A stretch of 64,000 nt of DNA from CAMLOF01 sp041913045 (GCA_041913045.1 JAYSGB010000004.1:1-64000), one strand, 5' to 3'; shown: positions 17,089 to 26,141, counted from the stretch's first letter. The notes: generated by a model not told the origin, from the letters alone. Translations and numbers: made by a program.

Positions 17089-18018
17089 GTGACCTTGACT
17101 CCATCGTCTGAACAAGCCTTTTCGCGCTCGCGCCCCAAGCTGATGGCCCTCGGCTATCGAATGCTTGGCTCCGTCGAAGAAGCTGAAGACTTGGTGCAGG
17201 ATGTATGGCTGCGTTGGCATGATGAAGCCGAGAATCAGCCTGGGGCGGTGCTCGTTCCAGAGGCTTGGCTTGTCACGGTCACCACCCGTATGGCAATTGA
17301 CCGCTTACGTGCTGCCAAGCTTCGACGAGAAGCCTATCCGGGCCTCTGGCTTCCCGAGCCACTGGTCGGCGACGGGCCAGCCTCCCCGGAGCAAATCCAC
17401 GAAATCGCCGATGACGTTTCCATCGCCTTCATGGTTCTGCTCGATTGCCTGACGCCAGAGGCACGCGCTGCATTCTTGCTCCGGGAGGTTTTTGGCATCG
17501 ATTATGAGCACATTGCCGCCGCCATAGGCAAGAGCGAGGCGGCGTCGCGTCAGATCGTGCACCGTGCAAAGCAACGGGTGACGGCGGCGCGCGGCTCAGA
17601 GCAGCAGCGTTCGCGTACCCCGCCCAAGGAGCAGTACGCACTTCTGCATCGTCTGATACAGGCCATCATGGACGGTGATTTCAGCGGGATACGGGCCTTG
17701 TTGGCCGAAGAGGCAGCCCTGGCAGGCGACTTTGGCAATAAGGGACCAAGCTTGCGCTACCCCTTGACCGGCGCCCAGCGCATTGCTCAGCTTTATTACG
17801 CGCACCACCTGAGGCATGGCGGCAACATGCGACTTGAGCTGGCCTTGTTGAACGGTGAGTGGGCTCTCTTGCGCTACCTGCAAGGGGAACTGGAGTCCGT
17901 CCAGTCCTTTGAGTTCGACAGTGGTCGCATCTCCCACGTGCGTATACAGCGTAATCCGGAGAAGTTGGCAGGCCTCATGCGCCGCAGTGACTTGCTGACA
18001 AAGCTAAATCCTCACTGA
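17089..18018 (+). CDS. ECF41-type sigma factor with SnoaL-like C-terminal domain
   Basis: About 309 residues from a GTG at 17089; a TTG at 17095 with AGAGG upstream is equally possible. Region 2 covers residues 10-75 (EDLVQDVWLRW) and region 4 covers 105-165 (REVFGIDYEHIAAAIGKSEAASRQ). The C-terminal 130 residues form a fused SnoaL-like domain. ECF41 signatures are visible: WLPEPL in the linker (87-92) and NPEKL near the end (289-293, usual form NPDKL). The usual glycine-rich DGGG motif is GDFGNK here. ECF41 factors have no anti-sigma factor and are controlled by this fused domain. The partner gene follows with a matching promoter. Confidence 0.85.
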   Translation: MTLTPSSEQAFSRSRPKLMALGYRMLGSVEEAEDLVQDVWLRWHDEAENQPGAVLVPEAWLVTVTTRMAIDRLRAAKLRREAYPGLWLPEPLVGDGPASPEQIHEIADDVSIAFMVLLDCLTPEARAAFLLREVFGIDYEHIAAAIGKSEAASRQIVHRAKQRVTAARGSEQQRSRTPPKEQYALLHRLIQAIMDGDFSGIRALLAEEAALAGDFGNKGPSLRYPLTGAQRIAQLYYAHHLRHGGNMRLELALLNGEWALLRYLQGELESVQSFEFDSGRISHVRIQRNPEKLAGLMRRSDLLTKLNPH

Positions 18019-18088
18019 TCTAACCCATCCGAGGGGACGAAACAACGCTCGCAGCGCGCTGATGTTCGCCGCAACTTTCTCTAATTGG

Positions 18089-18115
18089 TGTCACATAGCC
18101 TTCGTGTCAAACGTC
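18089..18115 (+). promoter_or_regulatory. ECF41-type promoter before the carboxymuconolactone decarboxylase-family gene
   Basis: TGTCACA (18089-18095), 16 bases, CGTC (18112-18115). This matches the promoter motif I recall as published for ECF41 sigma factors and lies about 60 bases before the start codon, just downstream of an ECF41 gene. Confidence 0.75.
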
Positions 18116-18175
18116 TTGTGAGCAGGAGGTCGGGGTCGGCCTCCGCCCATCATTGACATTGAAGGAGTCTGATTT

Positions 18176-18625
18176 ATGAATCGCGCTGTATGGTTTCAAG
18201 CCTCTCCTGAAGGTGCCAAGGCTGTTGGAACGCTGCATCATTTCGTCACCAAAAGCACTGGCCTACCGAGCTTGCTGACTCACCTGGTCTTCCTGCGTGT
18301 GTCGCAGATCAACGGTTGCGCGCACTGCATCGACATTCACACGCGTGATCTGATGGCTGAAGGCATGTCGGTTGAAAAGCTGATACTCATCCCTGTCTGG
18401 CACGAGGCCCAATATCTATTCACTGAACAGGAGCGCGCTGCGTTGGCGTGGTGCGAGGAAGTAACGCTGGTTAACGAGACCCACGCCTCGGATGAGGCTT
18501 ATTCGGCCGCATTGGCCGTGTTCGGAGAAAAAGATCTGGTTGATCTGACTCTCACGATTGCAGCCATGAATGCCATCAATCGCATGGGCATAAGCTTCCG
18601 CATGAAGCCGCGGGCCAAGTCGTAA
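18176..18625 (+). CDS. Carboxymuconolactone decarboxylase/AhpD-family protein (ECF41 partner)
   Basis: This 149-residue alpha-helical protein has the AhpD-like redox motif CAHC (C48, C51) followed by His55 in IDIHT. Members act as alkylhydroperoxidase-like reductases or decarboxylases. ECF41 sigma genes are typically next to a gene for a carboxymuconolactone decarboxylase, oxidoreductase or epimerase (COE), and this is that partner. GAAGGAG precedes the ATG. Its substrate is unknown; an oxidised small molecule is plausible. Confidence 0.88.
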   Translation: MNRAVWFQASPEGAKAVGTLHHFVTKSTGLPSLLTHLVFLRVSQINGCAHCIDIHTRDLMAEGMSVEKLILIPVWHEAQYLFTEQERAALAWCEEVTLVNETHASDEAYSAALAVFGEKDLVDLTLTIAAMNAINRMGISFRMKPRAKS

Positions 18626-18804
18626 GGCGGCGGACAGGCCACGATTACGTGACTGAACGGGTCGCCCAAGGCGACCGTTCTTGGAGTCAGCGAGCGACCG
18701 CTCCTGGCTCCAATGCTGCCGTCGAAGTCTCGCTCGGGATCGACAGCAACCGCTGCAATCGCGTAATCCGCGCGATGAGCCGCAACATGTCCTAACGCAC
18801 CATC

Positions 18805-21183
18805 CTACCGCGTCAACCCCGCATACAACACCGGCAGTCTCTCCGGCAGCCGCTCCACCTTGTCCACCACCAGGTAGTTGCGCGCGCCAAAAATGCGGCT
18901 CACGTACTGGTCGGCGCGCGGGTCCAGGCTCATGCAGTAGGTCTGCACGCCCTGGCTCTGGGCTTCTTCCACGGCCTTGCGGGTGTCGGCGCGCAGGTAC
19001 TGCGGGTCGCGCACGTCCACGTCTGCGGGTTCGCCGTCGGTTACCACCAGCAGCAGCTTCTTGGCAGACTTTTGCTGCCGCAGCGCGGCGGTGGCGTGGC
19101 GCACGGCTGCGCCCATGCGGGTGGAAAGCTGCCCCGTCATGCCCGCCAGCCGGGCCTTGGCCAGCGCGTCGTAGGGCTGGGCAAAGTCCTTGAAGCGCCA
19201 GTAGCTCACGTCGTGCCGCCCATCTGAACAAAAGCCGTGGATGGCAAACGGGTCGCCCACCTTGTCCAGCGCGTCGGCCAGCAGGGCGCAGGCCTGGCGC
19301 GTCAGCTCCAGCACGGTGTGCTGGTGGTTGGCGGCTTGCTCGTTGGGGCTCTGCACTTTGTCGTTCGTTGAATGCGACAGGTCCAGCAGCACCAGCACCG
19401 ATATGTCTCGCGTCTTGCGCACGCTGCGCATCATCACGCGCGGGTCGGGCTGGCGGCCCATGCGCTGGTCCACCACGGCTTGCAGGGCGGCATTCAGGTC
19501 CAGGTCGTCGCCGTCTTCCAGCTTGCGAAGGCGCTGCACGCCCTGGGGCTGCATGGCGTCCAGCAGGTATTTCATGCGGCTGGTCAGGCGCTTGTGCTCG
19601 GCCAGTATGGCGTCTATGGCGGCGGGGTCGCCCAGGGGCGGGTGGCGTTCCTGCACGGTGGCCCAGGCGGGGCGCTCCAGCTGGATCATGTGGTCCCACT
19701 CGGCGTAGTGCACGGGCGGGGCCACGGGGGGTTTGCCTTCGGCGTCGTTGTACGAAACGCCCAAGTCCTCGTAGGGGAAAAGTTCGGTGCCCAGCACCCA
19801 CACTTCCTCGGCATCATCACCGGCGGTTTCCACGTCCAGCTCGTTGACGAACTCCATCAAATTCACGTGCTTGCGCACCTGCCGGGGCGGCTCGTAGCCT
19901 GCGGCAATGGCACGCTCGGCGTCAAAGCCGTCAAAGGCCCAGAAGTAGCGGTTGTCGTCGCGGTAGGGGGCGGTGGGCACGTCGGCCCGGGGCTGGTAGG
20001 CGGGGCCTTGGGTGAGTTCGCGGTAGCTGTGGGCCAGGGTCACGCCCAGCTCCCAAGACACGGCGTTGTCGTGCGGGTGGGCCAGCACGCGCGGCAGCGC
20101 CTGGGTCCACAGCGCCCTGCCCTGCGCCACCCAGGGGTGGGCGTCGGTGCAAGCCGGGTCCAGCAGGGCGCGGGCCAGGCGGTCCAGCCAATGGCCGGCG
20201 GTGGAGGTCTGGGTGGCATCCACGGTGTGCAGGCTGGCCCACAGGTCGCGCAGGCCCGGGAAGCGCGCACAGGCCAGCACCTCCACGCGAGCATCTTCCA
20301 CCAGGGCCACCAGGGCCATCTGCCAGGGGTTCAGCCCTTCGGCGGGCATGGGCTGGCGGGTGTACACCATGTGCGCGGCGGCATGGGCGGCGGCGGCACG
20401 GTACAGCTCGGTGGGGGCCACGCTGCCCTGGCGGCCGGGCACGGCGTCGTAAGCGTCGGGCAGGTGGATGAAGTGGTCTTCTATGAAGGGGCGGTAGCCC
20501 TCGCGCGTTTCAAAGTCGCCCGCCGTGGGGCGCATGTAAAAGTCGCGCCCCCACAGGGCACGCAGGTACATGTTGATGCGCCGCTGCACGTCCACCAGCA
20601 GGGTGCCCTTGCGCTCTTTCTGCAGCATGGCCAGGGACTCTTTCGACTCCAGGCCAAAGTAGCGTATCTGTTCGTCGTACTGGGTGCGGTGGGCGTGTGC
20701 GCCCCAGGTGGCCCAGCGGCGCAACCCGCCCAGAGTCAGTTGCCCCAGCAGCACGTCAAGGTGGCTCAACATGGGGCGCAGCCCGCGCGGGGCCTGCGCC
20801 AGCAGCGTGTTCAAGAACTGCAGGTACTGCACAAACAGCGCCGCGTCGGCCAGGCGGCGCGCGGCGGTGGGCGCGGTGCTCAACACCAGTTCAATCACCA
20901 CGCCCGAGGTTTTGGAGGCCAGCGCCAGCGCGCTGGTGGCCAGCTCGCTCAGCACGTCTTCGCCCACTTCGCGGGCCACCTGGGGCACGGCGTCTATCCA
21001 GGCGTCCACCAGGCCCGCGCCCCGGCCCAGGCCGTGCAGCGCGCTGGCGCCCTTCACGTAGTTGTCCAGCCCCCTGGCAGACAGCACCTTGGCCGCGTCG
21101 CTCCACTGGCGTTCAAGCAAGTTGCGACTCTCTGGCGGCAGCAGGGCCGTCCAGGCCTCGTGGTCGTGCAGATGGATGGACAT
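18805..21183 (-). CDS. cbbO: RuBisCO activase adaptor CbbO (von Willebrand A protein)
   Basis: This 792-residue protein pairs with the AAA+ ATPase CbbQ; the complex removes inhibitory sugar phosphates from form I RuBisCO. The C-terminal 200 residues are a von Willebrand factor A domain with the metal-site motif DLSHS near residue 601 and TDGEP later. The large N-terminal region is family-specific. I chose the ATG at 21183, 25 bases after the cbbQ stop, because earlier codons overlap cbbQ and look random. It is the last gene of cbbL-S-Q-O. No clear terminator follows; 179 bases separate it from the next stop codon. Confidence 0.92.
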   Translation of the reverse strand: MSIHLHDHEAWTALLPPESRNLLERQWSDAAKVLSARGLDNYVKGASALHGLGRGAGLVDAWIDAVPQVAREVGEDVLSELATSALALASKTSGVVIELVLSTAPTAARRLADAALFVQYLQFLNTLLAQAPRGLRPMLSHLDVLLGQLTLGGLRRWATWGAHAHRTQYDEQIRYFGLESKESLAMLQKERKGTLLVDVQRRINMYLRALWGRDFYMRPTAGDFETREGYRPFIEDHFIHLPDAYDAVPGRQGSVAPTELYRAAAAHAAAHMVYTRQPMPAEGLNPWQMALVALVEDARVEVLACARFPGLRDLWASLHTVDATQTSTAGHWLDRLARALLDPACTDAHPWVAQGRALWTQALPRVLAHPHDNAVSWELGVTLAHSYRELTQGPAYQPRADVPTAPYRDDNRYFWAFDGFDAERAIAAGYEPPRQVRKHVNLMEFVNELDVETAGDDAEEVWVLGTELFPYEDLGVSYNDAEGKPPVAPPVHYAEWDHMIQLERPAWATVQERHPPLGDPAAIDAILAEHKRLTSRMKYLLDAMQPQGVQRLRKLEDGDDLDLNAALQAVVDQRMGRQPDPRVMMRSVRKTRDISVLVLLDLSHSTNDKVQSPNEQAANHQHTVLELTRQACALLADALDKVGDPFAIHGFCSDGRHDVSYWRFKDFAQPYDALAKARLAGMTGQLSTRMGAAVRHATAALRQQKSAKKLLLVVTDGEPADVDVRDPQYLRADTRKAVEEAQSQGVQTYCMSLDPRADQYVSRIFGARNYLVVDKVERLPERLPVLYAGLTR

Positions 21184-21208
21184 GCCCGCCCCCGCGCCCT
21201 GGCCCGGC

Positions 21209-22012
21209 TCAGAAGAAGGTGGACACCGCCGCGTCCAGCGCGTCGCGCATGTCCGGGTCGTCGGTGATGGGGCGCACCAGCGCCACGCGGCAGGCGGCAG
21301 GCGCGGCCACGCCCTGTGCAATCAGGCTGCCCGCGTGTATGAGCATGCGGGTAGAGATACCCTCGTCCAGCCCGTGGCCCTTGAGGTTGCGCGCCCGCTC
21401 GGCAATGGCCACCAGCTTGTCGGCCACGTCGGCGCCCACGCCGGTTTCGTGGGCCACGATCTCGGTCTCCAGCGCGCGCTCGGGGTAGTGGAAGTCCAGC
21501 GCGCCAAAGCGCTGCTTGGTGGACTGCTTCAGGTCCTTCATCAGGCTCTGGTAGCCGGGGTTGTACGAGATGACGATCTGGAAGTCCGGGTGCGCCTTCA
21601 CCAGCTCACCCTTCTTCTCCAGCGGCAGCACGCGGCGGCTGTCGGTCAGCGGGTGGATGACCACGGTGGTGTCCTGCCGGGCTTCCACCACCTCGTCCAG
21701 GTAGCAGATGGCGCCGTGCCGCGCAGCCAGGGCCAGCGGGCCGTCCTGCCAGCGGGTGCCCTGCGCGTCCAGCAGGAAGCGGCCCACCAGGTCGGACGCG
21801 GTCATGTCTTCGTTGCAGGCCACGGTGATGAGCGGCTTTTGCAGCCGCCACGCCATGTGCTCCACAAAGCGCGTTTTGCCGCAGCCAGTGGGGCCCTTGA
21901 GCATCATGGGCATGCGCACCGAGTAGGCGGCCTCGAACAGCGCCACCTCGTCGGCCACGGCGCGGTAGTACGGTTCCTGCGTCACGCGGTAGGCGTCCAG
22001 CACCTTGCTCAT
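21209..22012 (-). CDS. cbbQ: RuBisCO activase ATPase CbbQ
   Basis: This 267-residue AAA+ ATPase of the MoxR/CbbQ group has Walker A GPTGCGKT (40-47) and Walker B ICYLDE (102-107). Together with CbbO it remodels RuBisCO to release tight-binding inhibitors. It lies 13 bases after cbbS. Its pairing with a form IA large subunit and the lack of carboxysome genes point to the cytosolic 'IAq' type of RuBisCO operon. Confidence 0.95.
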   Translation of the reverse strand: MSKVLDAYRVTQEPYYRAVADEVALFEAAYSVRMPMMLKGPTGCGKTRFVEHMAWRLQKPLITVACNEDMTASDLVGRFLLDAQGTRWQDGPLALAARHGAICYLDEVVEARQDTTVVIHPLTDSRRVLPLEKKGELVKAHPDFQIVISYNPGYQSLMKDLKQSTKQRFGALDFHYPERALETEIVAHETGVGADVADKLVAIAERARNLKGHGLDEGISTRMLIHAGSLIAQGVAAPAACRVALVRPITDDPDMRDALDAAVSTFF

Positions 22013-22025
22013 GGCCCCACTCCCC

Positions 22026-22373
22026 TCAAACGGTCTTGCCGCGGTAGATCACCATGGAAGCCCCCTGCGACTGCGCAAAGTTGTCGTAGCCGATCAGGCG
22101 CACATGGTTGTCGGAGTTGGCCTTGTGGCAGGCCTCGGCCTCGGCCAGGATGCGGTCAATGTCCGTCTCGCCAAACATGGGCAGCTTCCACATGTACCAG
22201 TAGGAATCCATCAGGTACTGCGGCTCGGTGTGCTCGATGGCGGGGTTCCAGCCACGGCTCACGATGTAGGCCACCTGCTTGCGGATTTCGTCCGTGGTCA
22301 TGGCGGGCAGGTAGGAAAAGGTCTCGAACTTGCGGCTGGCCGGGTCCGACAGGCGGGAATGGTAGTCTTGCAT
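22026..22373 (-). CDS. cbbS: RuBisCO small subunit, form I
   Basis: This 115-residue subunit caps the L8S8 enzyme. It starts MQDYHSRLSDPASRKFETFSYLP and contains WNPAIEH and YWYMWKLPMFGE, characteristic of form IA small subunits. It lies 30 bases after cbbL. The short length without an N-terminal extension is normal for this group. Confidence 0.97.
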   Translation of the reverse strand: MQDYHSRLSDPASRKFETFSYLPAMTTDEIRKQVAYIVSRGWNPAIEHTEPQYLMDSYWYMWKLPMFGETDIDRILAEAEACHKANSDNHVRLIGYDNFAQSQGASMVIYRGKTV

Positions 22374-22403
22374 TTCAGGTTCCTGTTGAGGTTGCGAAGG
22401 GGC

Positions 22404-23825
22404 TCAGCGGTGGGCGATGTCGAGTTTGTCCACGGTGTCAAATTCGAACTTGATCTCTTTCCACGTCTCCATGGCAATGCGCAGTTCGGGCGAATGCTCG
22501 GCGGCTTCCAGCAGCACGGTCTTGCCCTCCTTCTCCACCGCCACGCCTTCGTTGCGTGCCTTCACGCAGGCTTCCAGCGCTACGCGGTTGGCTGCTGCCC
22601 CCGCCGCGTTGCCCCAGGGGTGGCCCAGCGTGCCGCCGCCAAACTGCAGCACCGAATCGTCCCCAAAGATGTTGACCAGCGCGGGCATGTGCCACACGTG
22701 AATGCCGCCGGACGCCACCGGCATCACGCCGGGCATGGAGCCAAAGTCCTGGTCGAAGAAGATGCCGCGTGAGCGGTCTTCCTTGATGAAGCTGTCGCGC
22801 ATGATGTCGATCCAGCCCAGGGTGGAGGCGCGGTCGCCTTCGAGCTTGCCCACCACGGTGCCCGAGTGCAGGTGGTCGCCGCCCGACAGGCGCAGCACCT
22901 TGGTGAGCACGCGGAAGTGGATGCCGTGGTGCGGATTGCGGTCGAGCACGGCGTGCATGGCGCGGTGGATGTGCAGCAGCATGCCGTTGTCGCGGCACCA
23001 GTTGGCCAGGCCGGTGTTGGCGCACAGGCCGCCGGTCAGGTAGTCGTGCATGATGATGCGCGAGCCGATGGACTTGGCGTACTCGGCGCGCTTGTACATC
23101 TCTTCGGGCGTGGGGGCGGTCACGTTCAGGTAGTGGCCCTTGCGCTCGCCGGTCTCGCGCTCGGCCTTGTCGATGGCCTCCTGCACAAAGTCGAAGCGCT
23201 GCTTCCAGCGCATGAAGGGCTGGCTGTTGACGTTCTCGTCGTCCTTGGTGAAGTCCAGCCCGCCGCGCAGGCATTCATAAACGGCGCGCCCGTAGTTCTT
23301 GCCCGACAGGCCCAGCTTGGGCTTGATGGTGCAGCCCAGCATGGGGCGGCCGTATTTGTTCATGATGTCGCGCTCGACCTGGATGCCGTGGGGCGGGCCG
23401 CCGCAGGTCTTGACGTAGGCGATGGGGAAACGCACGTCTTCCAGACGCAGGGCGCGCAGCGCCTTGAAGCCGAACACGTTGCCCACCAGCGAGGTGAGCA
23501 CGTTGACCATGGAGCCTTCCTCGAACAGGTCGATGGGGTAGGCCACGAAGGCGTAGAAGCAGGTGTCGTCGCCGGGCACGTCCTCGATCTTGTAGGCGCG
23601 GCCCTTGTAGTAGTCCAGGTCGGTCAGCAGGTCGGTCCACACCGTGGTCCAGGTGCCGGTGGACGACTCGGCGGCCACGGCTGCGGCCACCTCCTCGCGG
23701 TCCACGCCAGGTTGCGGCGTGATCTTGAACACGGCCAGCAGGTCGGTGTCCTTCACGGTGTAGTGGGGTTCCCAGTAGGTGCTTCGGTATTCCTTCACAC
23801 CTGCGCTGTAGGTTTTGGTGGCCAT
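22404..23825 (-). CDS. cbbL: RuBisCO large subunit, form IA
   Basis: This 473-residue catalytic subunit joins CO2 to ribulose-1,5-bisphosphate. The carbamylation site GLDFTKDDEN is at 189-198 (K194, with D196 and E197 as Mg ligands), and loop 6 is SGTVVGKLEGD with K327. The N-terminus MATKTYSAGVKEYR is typical of form IA (Acidithiobacillus/Hydrogenovibrio type). I chose the ATG at 23825 because GAGGAG lies 5-6 bases before it; the frame is open about 60 codons further but reads through promoter sequence. It is the first gene of cbbLSQO. Confidence 0.98.
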   Translation of the reverse strand: MATKTYSAGVKEYRSTYWEPHYTVKDTDLLAVFKITPQPGVDREEVAAAVAAESSTGTWTTVWTDLLTDLDYYKGRAYKIEDVPGDDTCFYAFVAYPIDLFEEGSMVNVLTSLVGNVFGFKALRALRLEDVRFPIAYVKTCGGPPHGIQVERDIMNKYGRPMLGCTIKPKLGLSGKNYGRAVYECLRGGLDFTKDDENVNSQPFMRWKQRFDFVQEAIDKAERETGERKGHYLNVTAPTPEEMYKRAEYAKSIGSRIIMHDYLTGGLCANTGLANWCRDNGMLLHIHRAMHAVLDRNPHHGIHFRVLTKVLRLSGGDHLHSGTVVGKLEGDRASTLGWIDIMRDSFIKEDRSRGIFFDQDFGSMPGVMPVASGGIHVWHMPALVNIFGDDSVLQFGGGTLGHPWGNAAGAAANRVALEACVKARNEGVAVEKEGKTVLLEAAEHSPELRIAMETWKEIKFEFDTVDKLDIAHR

Positions 23826-23908
23826 GTTTGCTCCTCTGTCCGGCGGGTTCATGAAAAGGGGTTGGTGCCTGAACTGAGGTGGATTGTTGGCCCGCCAATA
23901 AATAAATA

Positions 23909-23942
23909 AAAGTAAAATGTTTTGAACGTTATCTTTTACTTT
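23909..23942. promoter_or_regulatory. Probable CbbR operator between cbbL and cbbR
   Basis: AAAGTAAAA (23909-23917) and its exact complement TTTTACTTT (23934-23942) are separated by 16 bases and lie 8 bases before the cbbR start. The surrounding stretch is very AT-rich for this genome. The repeat differs in sequence from the TAAG-N6-CTTA dyads of the other cbb promoter. Confidence 0.65.
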
Positions 23943-23950
23943 AGTAAACC

Positions 23951-24859
23951 ATGAACCTGCGCCATGCCACCCTGCACCAGTTGCGCATCTTTCTGGCGGT
24001 GGCACGCCAGGGCAGCTTTGCCCGCGCGGCAGAGGAACTGCACCTGTCGCCTCCCACGCTCAGCCTGCAGGTCAAGCAGCTGTCGGAAACGGTGGGGCAG
24101 CCGCTGTTCGAGCAGTTGGGCAAGAAGATCTACCTGACCGCCGCCGGCCAGACGCTGGCCGAGGCCTGCCAGGACATCGAAGCGCGCATGGAACGCCTGT
24201 CGCAAGACCTGGCGGCCTTGAGCGGCGTAGAAAAAGGCAGCTTGAAGCTGGCCATACTGACCACGGTGAAGTACACCGTGCCCAAGCTGCTGGGCGGCTT
24301 TTGCGCCGCACACCCGGGCATAGACGTGGCCATGCTGGTGGGCAACCGCGAGATGCTGCTGCAACGCCTGGCCAGCAACCAGGACGACCTCTACATCATG
24401 GGCCAGCCGCCCGAGCAGATGGACGTGGTCTGCGAAGACTTTGCCGACAACCCCCTGGTGCTGGTGGCGCCGCCCAACCACCCGCTGGTGGGCAAGAAGC
24501 GCATTGCGCCGCAACGCCTCATCAACGAGCCCTTCATCATGCGCGAGCCGGGCTCGGGCACGCGGCTCACGGCGGAACGCTTTTTCAGCAGCCACGGCGT
24601 GCAGTTGCGCAACCGGCTGGAGGTGGGCAGCAACGAAGCCATCAAGCAGACGGTGGCGGGCGGCCTGGGGCTGGCCGTGCTGTCGGCCACCACGGTGGTG
24701 TCGGAACTGGCGCTGGGCGAGCTGGTGCAGCTGGACGTGCAGGGCTTCCCGCTGATTCGCCGCTGGCACGTGGTGTACCCGCGCGGCAAGCGCCTGTCAC
24801 CCGCCGCGCTGGCGTTCAAGGCGTGGCTGTTTGAGCATCGTCCTCAGTTGGGGCGTTGA
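23951..24859 (+). CDS. cbbR: LysR-type regulator CbbR of cbbLSQO
   Basis: This 302-residue regulator starts MNLRHATLHQLRIFLAV and has the helix-turn-helix with LSPPTLSLQVKQLSE (about 33-47) and a C-terminal co-inducer domain with REPGSGTR. It is divergent from cbbL, 125 bases away. It resembles the CbbR at 5733 in layout but not closely in sequence, so it is an old paralogue. Its last 44 bases overlap the end of the converging corC-like gene. Confidence 0.9.
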   Translation: MNLRHATLHQLRIFLAVARQGSFARAAEELHLSPPTLSLQVKQLSETVGQPLFEQLGKKIYLTAAGQTLAEACQDIEARMERLSQDLAALSGVEKGSLKLAILTTVKYTVPKLLGGFCAAHPGIDVAMLVGNREMLLQRLASNQDDLYIMGQPPEQMDVVCEDFADNPLVLVAPPNHPLVGKKRIAPQRLINEPFIMREPGSGTRLTAERFFSSHGVQLRNRLEVGSNEAIKQTVAGGLGLAVLSATTVVSELALGELVQLDVQGFPLIRRWHVVYPRGKRLSPAALAFKAWLFEHRPQLGR

Positions 24860-26132
24860 CGGCCTCGATCCGCACCTCGTCGATGCGGCGGCCTTCGAGC
24901 TTGAGCACCTCGAACTCCCAGCCCGCAATCTCTACCCGGTCGCCCTGGGCCAGCAGTTCGCCTGCCACGGCCTGCATCAGGCCCGCCACGGTGTTGTAGC
25001 GGCCCTTGTCCTCGTCGGGCAGGTCCTTGATGTCCAGTCGCGCCTTCAACTCGTGCGCGGGCATGGCGCCGTCCACCAGCCAAGAGCCATCCTCCTGCGG
25101 CGTGGCCCAGGCCTCCAAGGGCGTTTCGGGCGAAAGCTCGCCGGTAATGGCCTCCAGCATGTCCAGCGGGGTCAGCATGCCCTGCACCTCGCCGTACTCG
25201 TCCACCACCAGCACCACGCGCGTGGACTGCGCGCGGAACTGCTCCAGCAGCTCCATGCCCGACAGCGTTTCAGGCACGAACACGGCTGGTGAAGCGTTGC
25301 GGTACCAGCCCTCGGCCTTGCCCTGCCCCGCCAGCCCCATGAGCAGCGGCAGGTGAATCACGCCCAGCACCTCTTCCAGCCCGCCCCGGCACACCGGGTA
25401 CCAGGAATGGCCACCCTGCTGCGCCTTGGTCAGCGCCTCTTCCAGCGTCGAGCCTGCGTCCAGCCATTCAATGTCGGAACGCGGCACCATGATCGACGTG
25501 AGGGGCCGGTCGTCCAGCAGGAACACGTTGCGCACCATCTGGTGCTCGTGCTCTTCGATGATGCCCGCGCCTACGCCCTCCTGCAGGCTGGCGTCGATCT
25601 CTTCCTCGGTCACGTGCTGCACGGCGTTGGTGTCGATGCGGAGCAGCTTGAGCACGCCCTGCGTGGTGGCCGACAACAGCATGACGAAGGGCTTGGCGCC
25701 CGTGGCCACCCAGGCCATGGGGCGCGACACCCAGCGCGCCACCGCCTCGGGGTAGAGCTGGCCAATGCGCTTGGGCACCAGTTCGCCAAACACGATGGTG
25801 ATGAAGGTGATGGCCACCACAACAATGGCCGTGGCCGTGATCTCGGCTGATGCCTCGGGCATTCCCAGACCCGTCATCCACCCGGCCAGCCCGGCGCTGA
25901 AGGCCGCCTCGCCCACAATGCCGTTGAGCATGCCGATGGAGGTAATACCCACCTGCACCGACGACAGAAACTGTGTGGGGTTCTCCAGCAACTCCAGCGC
26001 GGTCTGCGCGCCCTTGTCGCCGCTTTCGGCCATCGCCGCCAGGCGAGCCTTGCGGCTGGCGGCCAAGGCCAGTTCAGACATGGCAAACGCCCCGTTGAGG
26101 AGCGTGAGGAAGACAATCAGCAGGACATCCAT
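24816..26132 (-). CDS. CorC/HlyC-family membrane protein with DUF21 and CBS domains
   Basis: This 438-residue protein has an N-terminal DUF21 (CNNM) transmembrane domain (about residues 1-180), a CBS pair (about 200-330) and a C-terminal CorC_HlyC domain. Members handle Mg2+ or Co2+ transport. The start ATG is only 9 bases from the divergent apaH ATG. The first membrane helix begins at the start (VLLIVFLTLLNGAF), so the start cannot be much later. No clear ribosome binding site precedes it. The 3' end overlaps cbbR by 44 bases. Confidence 0.88.
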   Translation of the reverse strand: MDVLLIVFLTLLNGAFAMSELALAASRKARLAAMAESGDKGAQTALELLENPTQFLSSVQVGITSIGMLNGIVGEAAFSAGLAGWMTGLGMPEASAEITATAIVVVAITFITIVFGELVPKRIGQLYPEAVARWVSRPMAWVATGAKPFVMLLSATTQGVLKLLRIDTNAVQHVTEEEIDASLQEGVGAGIIEEHEHQMVRNVFLLDDRPLTSIMVPRSDIEWLDAGSTLEEALTKAQQGGHSWYPVCRGGLEEVLGVIHLPLLMGLAGQGKAEGWYRNASPAVFVPETLSGMELLEQFRAQSTRVVLVVDEYGEVQGMLTPLDMLEAITGELSPETPLEAWATPQEDGSWLVDGAMPAHELKARLDIKDLPDEDKGRYNTVAGLMQAVAGELLAQGDRVEIAGWEFEVLKLEGRRIDEVRIEAVNAPTEDDAQTATP

Positions 26133-26141
26133 AATTTATCC

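Noticed and set aside
18626..18804. Possible transposase or integration remnant between the AhpD-family gene and cbbO
   Set aside because: No inverted repeats, target duplication or coding similarity could be recognised; the stretch holds nothing I can support.
19372..21267. Plus-strand open frame of 631 codons opposite cbbO
   Set aside because: Antisense shadow in high-GC DNA; composition is His/Gly/Gln-rich and no motif is visible, while the minus strand encodes CbbO with a clear VWA domain.
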